Below are positions 58,391 to 64,000 of a stretch of DNA of 64,000 nt, in pieces. The position numbers and the translations under genes are program-made. The notes beneath the pieces are model-generated. The model was not told the DNA's origin, ran no database searches, and saw only the letters and a list, made by a program, of their open reading frames with translations. Every line of letters starts with the position of its first letter. Positions within the stretch are counted from its first letter, which is position 1. Origin of the DNA: Mesorhizobium qingshengii (GTDB lineage: Bacteria; Pseudomonadota; Alphaproteobacteria; Rhizobiales; Rhizobiaceae); the NCBI RefSeq assembly GCF_900103325.1, contig NZ_FMXM01000002.1, forward strand, positions 372,001 through 436,000, given 5' to 3'.

Positions 58391-58535
58391 CCGAGAATGC
58401 AGCCGGGCAGAGACCGGCACCTTGGCGGACCTGGCGAAACGGCTGGTTTGACAGGCTGGAAAAAAGTTGTCCAAGGCGGCAACTGACGGGTTGCCGGTTG
58501 CGCACAACGCCAGTATAAGCCGCTTTCATCTGAAC

Positions 58536-58610
58536 GCGCCCATCGTCTAGCGGTCAGGACACCGCCCTTTCACGGCGGTAACAGGGGTTCGATTCCCCTT
58601 GGGCGTACCA
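58536..58610 (+). tRNA. tRNA-Glu (anticodon TTC), CCA encoded
   Basis: Cloverleaf of 75 nt: acceptor gcgccca / tgggcgt (first pair G-T), D arm with agcggtcagg, anticodon stem ccgcc / ggcgg with loop ctttcac (anticodon ttc), T arm gggg-ttcgatt-cccc, and an encoded 3' cca. It marks the boundary between dense core genes and the sparse segment to the right. Confidence 0.95.
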
Positions 58611-58781
58611 GAGATTTCAAGCACTTAGCGAAAACCTGCCAGCCTCTGTCCAACGTTTGGCCAATTTCCTTTCCGGCATGAGCAGACCCGGCGTGGCGCC
58701 ATTTTGATTTCCAAGAGTTTCCTGCGACTATCGGCAGGTCCGGGCGACATACGCGCGACATGGAGGGGCTTTGCTTGGAGG

Positions 58782-59099
58782 ATGGTGGATCTAAGGGAAA
58801 TGCTCAAGACCGAGGCCGCAGAGTTGGCTTTCACTGAGGAACGGACGGCCGGAAAACTACGGCGCAAGCTTGCCCTTCACGATGAAACTGGGGCAAAATT
58901 GAAATCCAATCTGGACAACGCTGCCTCTGCGGCTGGCCGCATGCACAGGTATCAGCCCATCATTGACGAGACGCCACAATGTCCGCGCTGTTGGATATCG
59001 CGAGCAAAGCACGAGCCCATGGTTGGCCAAGGCAGCGGTGGCAAAAACGATTTGTTCAAGTGCCGCGAATGCGGGCACGAGGTGCCCTTCCTACCGTAA
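58782..59099 (+). CDS. Small unidentified protein with zinc-ribbon cysteines
   Basis: About 105 residues. A helical N-terminal half (LREMLKTEAAELAFTEERTAGKLRRKLALHDE) is followed by QCPRC and, about 30 residues later, LFKCRECGHEVPF, two CxxC pairs that look like a zinc ribbon. ATG 58782 has a ribosome site too close; GTG 58785 or ATG 58800 are alternatives, and the frame is open from 58704. I do not recognise the family. Confidence 0.6.
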   Translation: MVDLREMLKTEAAELAFTEERTAGKLRRKLALHDETGAKLKSNLDNAASAAGRMHRYQPIIDETPQCPRCWISRAKHEPMVGQGSGGKNDLFKCRECGHEVPFLP

Positions 59100-59147
59100 A
59101 AGCCCGCCACCGTGAGGCAGCGGGCTAGGTAACAACTCTGCTACCAA

Positions 59148-59438
59148 TCAGTGGCGACCGGCTGGAGCTTGTAGAAACTGAGCGACCCCTTCCGCGTCGT
59201 CGGCACTATTATTGGTGCTGCAACCCCGCAGGATGGCGGCGGCGATCTGGAGCATGTCGGACCGGCTCCCTACCAGTTTCGACACAATGGCGTTTTCTGT
59301 GGTGCCATCATGGGTGCAGCGCTGCGCTACGAGCAACGTCAGCCTGATATTCTCGCCCAAGAATTGGAGAGGGGCAGAGCCTGTTACAAAGGTATCGGGA
59401 ACGCAAAAGGGTTCGACGGTTGGAATATGAGCGTTCAT
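59148..59438 (-). CDS. Small unidentified protein
   Basis: A 96-residue soluble protein starting MNAHIPTVEPFCVPDTFV at 59438, with GAGGA about ten bases upstream. The central LQFLGENIRLTLLVAQRC and SDMLQIAAAILRG look like amphipathic helices. No motif is recognised. It reads convergently with the zinc-ribbon gene. Confidence 0.55.
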   Translation of the reverse strand: MNAHIPTVEPFCVPDTFVTGSAPLQFLGENIRLTLLVAQRCTHDGTTENAIVSKLVGSRSDMLQIAAAILRGCSTNNSADDAEGVAQFLQAPAGRH

Positions 59439-59655
59439 CACATTAAGTCCTCTGGGTATAGACCAGCTTACCAGTGACCGGTGTCCCAGCCGCACGCAGG
59501 GACCGCCAAGGCTTCGTGCGCCTCAGCAGCACCTTCGATTCAATCGATATTCCTGCTTATCGCGGTCCGGGTTGCCAAGCCCACGGACAAGATGCGCTTG
59601 TTCGATTATATTTCAAGTCCTCCTTTTGGGGGCGAAGGTATATGGGGGCCGAGTA

Positions 59656-59781
59656 ATGAGTCAGATTTATTCCGACAGCACTCCGCCAACGGATTGGCCC
59701 AAGAACGTCAGAATGATCAGCATCAACGGGCTTGATCACATCGGTGTCGATCCAAGGACAAACGCACTTGTATCATTTTAA
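59656..59781 (+). CDS. Very short unidentified ORF
   Basis: A 41-residue frame starting MSQIYSDSTPPTDWPKN at 59656. The ISINGLDHIGVDPRTN stretch looks like real coding sequence and resembles the N-terminus of longer rhizobial hypothetical proteins as I remember them; the frame then stops after six more residues, so this may be a truncated copy. Confidence is low. Confidence 0.35.
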   Translation: MSQIYSDSTPPTDWPKNVRMISINGLDHIGVDPRTNALVSF

Positions 59782-59872
59782 TACAATCCTCAATTGGTAG
59801 ACTCGCGCGGCGCATCGGCAGTTAGTGCTTCCCGGCCGAAGGAGGGAAAGGGCCGCAAACTGGGAGAAAACG

Positions 59873-60082
59873 ATGCCCGCACACAAAGAGGACTATCGAA
59901 CTAACCGAGCCGACTACGCCATTGCTGCGACGCGTGGCCGCCCCCTCGCCGAGGCTGGCGATCGCGAAGCGCTACTGGCAAGCAAAAAGAAGTCCCTCTG
60001 GCTGAAACAGCGGCGGTCACTCAAGTTGGCTGAGAACCCAATGGATAGCTCGCCGCTGCCCAAAAGAACATCTCGCGGGTAG
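59873..60082 (+). CDS. Small basic unidentified protein
   Basis: A 69-residue, strongly basic protein beginning MPAHKEDYRTNRADYAIAA, with GGGAGAAAACG just before the ATG. The C-terminal half (KKKSLWLKQRRSLKLAENP) is lysine/arginine-rich. No family is recognised. Confidence 0.55.
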   Translation: MPAHKEDYRTNRADYAIAATRGRPLAEAGDREALLASKKKSLWLKQRRSLKLAENPMDSSPLPKRTSRG

Positions 60083-60393
60083 GTGGCCCGGCGCTGCCCA
60101 TTTCCCTCTGCTCAAATCGGCAAGCGCGCCCTTACTGGGTCGGGTGCTTGAGCGTTTCTGCCTCGACGCTCCGTCCGTCCCAAGAAGCCATAGACTGACA
60201 CCGCGACAAGGCGCATAGTTCGCTCATGTCGCTGCCTCAACGCACCGATCTTTCGAACGACAATGGCAAACCGATCTGGCGGCGGCTACCACAGCCCTTC
60301 ACGCGGCCGTCAGGGGGCTAGATGCGCCCGTTGAAGAGCTGGCCAGAAAAATCAAAGCGCCCGTTGAGGGAGCGTGCAGCATAAGCGCGCTTC
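60083..60393. other. Gap without a clear gene
   Basis: No intact gene is evident. From about 60249 one plus-strand frame reads SFERQWQTDLAAATTALHAA and on to ELARKIKAPVEG, which looks protein-like but lacks an in-frame start; a short ATG frame (60226) would join it only after a frameshift. It may be another decayed coding remnant. Confidence 0.35.
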
Positions 60394-60556
60394 CTACCAC
60401 CCCTTCACCTTCGGCGTGATCTCCTCGACACGCACCTTGTCGCCGATCTCCTTGCCATCGCCAGGGCTTCGCCTTGTCTTTCGTGGTCATCACCGTGCGC
60501 CAGTGCGGCTTCTCAAACACGCTCACGACGTAGGTCGTTGCCGGCTTGTCGGTCAT
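60394..60556 (-). pseudogene. Frameshifted small gene (53-residue ancestral product)
   Basis: The start codon at 60556 opens MTDKPATTYVVSVFEKPHW and continues to MTTKDKA. There the frame fails: the next frame reads PGDGKEIGDKVRVEEITPKV and ends KGW-stop at 60394-60396. Removing one base near 60470 joins them into a 53-residue protein; the span minus one base is exactly 54 codons. Function unknown. A sequencing error is the alternative. Confidence 0.6.
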
Positions 60557-60693
60557 CGCGTCCCCTGTGGTCAGTTGAAAGCCCGCGCCTCTGGCGGAGA
60601 ACGCGGGCCGATCAGGGTTACCTGATCTTCAGCAGGCAATGGAGGGCACCGCCCGCTGCCAGGCCGAAACTTTCAGATGCGGCTAATGTTCCG

Positions 60694-60825
60694 TCAAGCC
60701 GTCCGATCGAAAGTCGGTTTCCGGTCGCGGTTTCGGCGGGCGTTGATGCCGTCATAGTCGGGAACGCATGTGATGCGAACCGTTTCGCGAGCTGCGAGGG
60801 TGTCGGCGAGGATCTTGTGGGGCAT
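60694..60825 (-). CDS. Tiny unidentified ORF
   Basis: A 43-residue frame starting MPHKILADTLAARETVRI at 60825, six bases after a GGAG. It contains VPDYDGINARRNRDRKP and ends at 60694. Coding character is plausible but cannot be confirmed by eye. Nothing in it is recognised. Confidence 0.35.
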   Translation of the reverse strand: MPHKILADTLAARETVRITCVPDYDGINARRNRDRKPTFDRTA

Positions 60826-60949
60826 GGCGATCTCCATTGAAGGGGTCGCCGCAACGAAGGATTATATTCCTGAGCTGGATCGGGGCCCGCTGCCGTGCGG
60901 TTGATACGGGCCGAGCGGCAGCGGGGCTTCTCGGGCTTTCGAAAACGAC

Positions 60950-61387
60950 TCAGGCCGGGATCAAAAGAGCAATTCGATGGATGCCAACCACGCTGCTGAT
61001 GTTGGTGGCTTTGTCCGACTTCCCCTTGCCGCAACTGTAGATTCCGCCGTCTTTGACCGTGTAGGCGGGTATGCCCTTCTTTTCTATTTTGAACTCACCG
61101 GCAATGACGTGGCAGATCATGTCCATGTCCATCAAAGGCTGATCGTCGGGATCAGAAACTCCAGGTTGATAGATGACATCGATTATCTTGATGCTCTTAT
61201 AGGCACTGATCTGCGACTCCTGCTCCCCGACTTCCACCATTCGTCGTCCATGTCCCATGTCGATGCCGTCAGTGGCGCCATAGGTGGGAGCTGCCGCCTC
61301 CGCCGGCGCTGCCAGTGAAAATACGGGTGTCGCGGCTGTCACGGCGAGACCAAATTTAAGGGCTGATCTGCGATTAAGGTGTTCCAT
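60950..61387 (-). CDS. Tat-exported cupin-like protein
   Basis: A 145-residue protein with a twin-arginine leader (NRRSALKFGLAVTAATPVFSLAAPAEA) and a short mature domain with DVIYQPGVSDPDDQPLMDMDMICHVIAGEFKIEKKG, which looks like the strand pattern of a small cupin. It should be periplasmic. The usual cupin histidines are only partly present, so function is uncertain. It is the best-preserved gene in this sparse segment. Confidence 0.7.
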   Translation of the reverse strand: MEHLNRRSALKFGLAVTAATPVFSLAAPAEAAAPTYGATDGIDMGHGRRMVEVGEQESQISAYKSIKIIDVIYQPGVSDPDDQPLMDMDMICHVIAGEFKIEKKGIPAYTVKDGGIYSCGKGKSDKATNISSVVGIHRIALLIPA

Positions 61388-61534
61388 GTAACGGTCCTCC
61401 CTTTAAGCAGTAGTGCGATAATTCGCACGGTGGATTCCGCGCTTAAGTTCGAAAACTGTCAACCATATTTAGCTAACAACTCTGTCGACCACCACGCCGC
61501 CAGCACCACGATGCCGACGAAACCAAAACGCCGT

Positions 61535-62399
61535 TCATTGATCTTCTTCAATTCGGAAATCCTGCAGCGAGGCATGCCGCAGATCCTCCTCGCCGCGCAA
61601 GTGCTTCACACGGCCGACGAGGCCCGGCTTGACCCATTGCGTCGCTGGCCGCTTCATGCCCTTGGGAGCTGGCCCGGAATGTTCCTGGACGCGCTGCCAA
61701 GCCGCTCGCGTATGGCGCGACTGGAGTTGATAAATGCGGAGCCGATATACTTGCCCGTCACGCGGTCAGCCATGAGCGCAAAGGCTGGCTTGCCGCGCTC
61801 CCTCTCGACGCCAAGCAATTCGTATTCGTCGATCGCGTAGCATTTCGCCTTCAGCCAGCTGGTCGACGGACCGCTGCGATACCGGCTGTCGCGGCGCTTG
61901 GAGACCATGCCCTCCAAGCCAGCGTTGTCGAGCAGGTGATAGATGGCTTTCGCCCCACCCGGCAGCGGTTCGCTGAACTGAATTCGCCCGCCTGCTTCAA
62001 TCATGCTGGCAAGGATCTCGCGCCTCTCCTCCAGCGCCATGTTGCGCAGATCGTGGCCATTGAGGTGCAGCAGGTCAAACGCGACGAAATAGAGAGCGCG
62101 CTGCCTGCGCGTAATCGCCTCGCGCAATTCTCCGAAGTCAGACAGGCCGGCTTCGTTGAGCACGATGATCTCGCCGTCTACGATGGCGTTCTCGGCACCG
62201 AGGCTGGTGGCCTCCTTCACCAGATCGCTATACTTCGTCGTCCAGTCGTGGCCGTTGCGCGTGTAGATCCTGGTGCCGTCTTCATTGATAATGAGCTGCG
62301 AGCGGTAGCCGTCGAATTTACTTCGTGAATCCAGTCGTCGCCTTCGGGAGGCTGCTCGACGAGCGTCGGCATCAACGGCGGGATAAACTTCAAACGCAT
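61535..62399 (-). pseudogene. Broken stand-alone ATP-dependent DNA ligase (LigD ligase-domain type)
   Basis: The frame starting at 62399 reads MRLKFIPPLMPTLVEQPPEG and HEV, then shifts. The next frame supplies FDGYRSQLIINEDG, IVDGEIIVLNEAGLSDF, LEGMVSKRRDSRYRSGPSTSWLKAK and KYIGSAFINSSRAIRERL, motifs of NHEJ-type DNA ligases. A second shift near 61700 is needed to reach KGMKRPATQWVKPG, LRHASLQDFRIEEDQ and the stop at 61535. Restoring one base at each site gives exactly 289 codons (288 residues). The first lesion is in the codon for the adenylated lysine (VKFDGYR). No Ku gene is in the window. Confidence 0.8.
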
Positions 62400-62468
62400 G
62401 AACTGACTCGCAGAACCGCGATTCAATTAGCGGAGACTGAATTAGTTCCGGGGCATTTTAACCAATCG

Positions 62469-62505
62469 TTGACCGCGCTGTCCTATTCTGGAACAGCGCG
62501 GTCAA
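62469..62505. repeat. Perfect 13-bp inverted repeat
   Basis: ttgaccgcgctgt (62469-62481) and acagcgcggtcaa (62493-62505) form a perfect hairpin with an 11-base loop. It lies between the broken ligase gene and the next minus-strand remnant. There is no T-run, so it is not a typical intrinsic terminator. Confidence 0.75.
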
Positions 62506-63445
62506 AACCCCAACCCTGGCAGCGCAGGCGGCTCCGGCAACCCACCCCCGGCGCAGTGTCGGAGCCGCTACCACACATCACTAGAATACCAGCAATGGTT
62601 GAATCAATTGTTACCGCACGCGCTTTTCCATTGCGCGTGGGTGGTAGGATCACCCCGCCTTCTTGCGCATCAACGACGCCTTGGACGAGGATGACGCGCA
62701 CGAATTCTGGTTCTGGCTTGACCACCTCGATGCCGCGACCGGCGCAACGATCTTCCGCTTGGCACGAGTCCGCAGCATCGCCACATTTTCAGATGCAGAC
62801 GTACCCCATTCGGCCACCGCCGGCTGGAGTTGCGGCGAAATGCTTGATCTCGCTCGGTGCTGCCGGGGCGACATAGGCATTCCTGCCGGCTGCGATCTCG
62901 CCATAGACAGCCAGACGGGCAGGCTCGGGAACCTCCCGGTCAAAGCGTTCCATGAACACCCACTGCGCGGTTACTGCCAAGGCTGCGCACCATGTCGGCA
63001 ACGTCGCGCTGTACGTTCATCAGGTGGGCTTTGAAGCCGCCCAGGCTGTCCCAGTCCGAAACCAGCTTGCGGCCAGCCTCGGAACTGCACAGCGAGTTGC
63101 GGCATTCGCAGGCATCCATAGACACCGTTGGAGTAACTGAGTCCGGGTTAACCTGAAACTGCTCGGCCTGGAGCAATGTGAGATATTCCCTGTTCAGCCC
63201 GGAGCGCTCATAGAGGTCGAAATCCTCCTTCATGATGCGCTCAATTTCTGCCTTACGAGTGGGGTTTGCGGGCAAGGAGGCAAAACCCGCCTGCTCACCG
63301 CCACTCGTAAGGCCTTCCGTCGCAGGCAACCCAGATGCCGCGCCAGAATATCCATCGAATCTGTCGCCGTCGTCTGAAACTCGGAGAAATCGCTCCGGCT
63401 CTCACTTATTAGCGCTCGCTTGTATTCTTCGTGAAGCAGGATCAT
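62483..63445 (-). pseudogene. Frameshifted unidentified gene
   Basis: From 63445 one frame reads MILLHEEYKRALISESRSDFSE, then loses coding sense. A second frame takes over near 63380 with DGYSGAASGLPATEGLTSGG, RIMKEDFDLYERSGLNREYLTLL and AHLMNVQRDVADMVRSL. Near 62990 the first frame resumes with AVTAQWVFMERFDREVPEP. An in-frame TGA at 62789 interrupts it between MGYVCI and KCGDAADSC, after which it continues PEFVRVILVQGVVDAQ. I infer one ancestral gene of about 320 codons with two compensating shifts and one stop. Family unknown; separate short ORFs are the alternative. Confidence 0.45.
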
Positions 63446-63483
63446 TATTCAACCCGTCAGGTTGCTGAGGGGTGGAGAGCGCC

Positions 63484-63657
63484 ATGGAACTAAGTTGCCA
63501 TGATCAAAGCGGGAGCATTTTTGCATCATCCGCCTTCCTTGACCTCACGGCTGTCTTCATAATCTTGGCCGCATGTGCAACTGCACGGCTAATTGCAATG
63601 TCACGCGCGGATTCTCTCGACCAGCGTCAGACCGCGCAGACCCAACCCGCAAGTTGA
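63484..63657 (+). CDS. Possible small membrane protein
   Basis: A 57-residue frame starting MELSCHDQSGS at 63484 with GGAG six bases upstream. One hydrophobic helix (FLDLTAVFIILAACATARLIAM) is followed by a polar tail. No family is recognised; coding status is uncertain. Confidence 0.35.
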   Translation: MELSCHDQSGSIFASSAFLDLTAVFIILAACATARLIAMSRADSLDQRQTAQTQPAS

Positions 63658-63732
63658 TGGACTGCTGTTTCTTGCCTTTAGCGGTCACGCTCTCGACGGC
63701 GGGCGCAAAAGCGATGTTGTGGGAGCACCACC

Positions 63733-64000
63733 TTGTTCATTGACTACTACGAACTTCTGGAAATCAGCCCGAACGCCAACTCGGAAACGATAGAACGGGT
63801 ATTTCGCTATTTTGCTATGCGCTATCATCCGGATAATCAGGATACCGGCGATGAATCACGCTTCAGTGAAATCTTGGAGGCGCACAATGCGCTCAAAGAT
63901 CCGGTCAAGCGCGCGCAGTACGATATTCAGTATAAAGACCATTTGAAACTTCGCCACGAGTTGATTGGGGAAGCCAGCAACAATAAAAGCATTGAACGCG
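63733..64000 (+). CDS. J-domain (DnaJ-like) protein, N-terminal part (runs off right edge)
   Basis: The first 89 codons of a J-domain protein. It starts at TTG 63733, eight bases after GGGAG, with FIDYYELLEISPNANSETIERVFRYFAMRYHPDNQDTGD; the HPD motif that activates Hsp70 is intact, and DPVKRAQYDIQY closes the J domain. What follows is cut by the window edge, so the class of J protein is unknown. Confidence 0.85.
   Translation, partial: MFIDYYELLEISPNANSETIERVFRYFAMRYHPDNQDTGDESRFSEILEAHNALKDPVKRAQYDIQYKDHLKLRHELIGEASNNKSIER

Noticed and set aside
58570..58761. 63-residue minus-strand ORF ending in RPRGIEPLLPP
   Set aside because: It runs antisense through tRNA-Glu; this ending is a known artefact of translating tRNA genes.
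59481..59735. 84-residue plus-strand ORF before 59656
   Set aside because: Overlaps other frames and has no ribosome site or motif; not supportable as a gene.
60618..61034. 138-residue minus-strand ORF
   Set aside because: Overlaps the Tat-cupin gene and a better small ORF; composition is typical of a non-coding frame.

Overview
The window is high-GC chromosomal DNA of an alphaproteobacterium, most likely a Mesorhizobium or close relative (order Hyphomicrobiales). That placement is inferred from recognised protein families and recurring intergenic repeats, not from a database search. Markers are a class I PHA synthase, the frmA-gfa formaldehyde pair, a gcvTHP operon behind a tandem glycine riboswitch, a Tad pilus operon, parE, thrS and dnaE.

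Layout. 1-5.3 kb: start of dnaE, pccA, then frmA-gfa with a strong terminator. 5.3-9.1 kb: an unidentified membrane-anchored protein overlapping a DUF188 gene, a DUF1345 protein, and a cytochrome b / Tat-exported molybdopterin oxidoreductase pair. 9.2-12.3 kb: an Asp/Glu-racemase-family gene diverging from an FAD amino-acid dehydrogenase and a GntR regulator, with two identical 12-bp palindromes in the shared promoter region. 12.3-18.2 kb: an internally duplicated unknown protein, an intergenic repeat, the glycine riboswitch and gcvT-gcvH-gcvP. 18.2-27.5 kb: a diguanylate cyclase, then the Tad export genes tadD, tadC, tadB, cpaF, cpaE, a short cpaD-like lipoprotein, cpaC and cpaB, all on the minus strand. 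27.7-43 kb: parE, a FUSC transporter, a DUF2336 protein, a MaoC/CitE pair, a CASTOR/POLLUX-like channel, two flavoproteins, a secreted unknown, an acyltransferase, thrS and a class D beta-lactamase. 43-58.3 kb: yidD, a LysR regulator, an IscU-like scaffold, folE, hisI, a patatin, recJ, glpX, small stress-type membrane proteins, hom, an aminotransferase, phaC and a YcbK-family peptidase.

From tRNA-Glu (58536-58610) to the right edge the character changes. Genes are short, mostly unidentified and widely spaced, and several reading frames are broken. The clearest case is an ATP-dependent DNA ligase with two single-base deletions, the first in the codon of the nucleotidyl-accepting lysine. A 53-residue gene and a roughly 320-codon unknown gene also appear frameshifted. 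I read this as a decaying accessory segment beside a tRNA gene. No integrase, transposase or duplicated tRNA end is visible, and assembly errors in homopolymers are an alternative explanation. A DnaJ-domain gene runs off the right edge.

I did not find a convincing wholly new multi-gene system. The best leads are the palindrome-controlled racemase/dehydrogenase locus, the unknown membrane protein at 5365, the internally duplicated protein at 12319 and the degraded tRNA-flanking segment.
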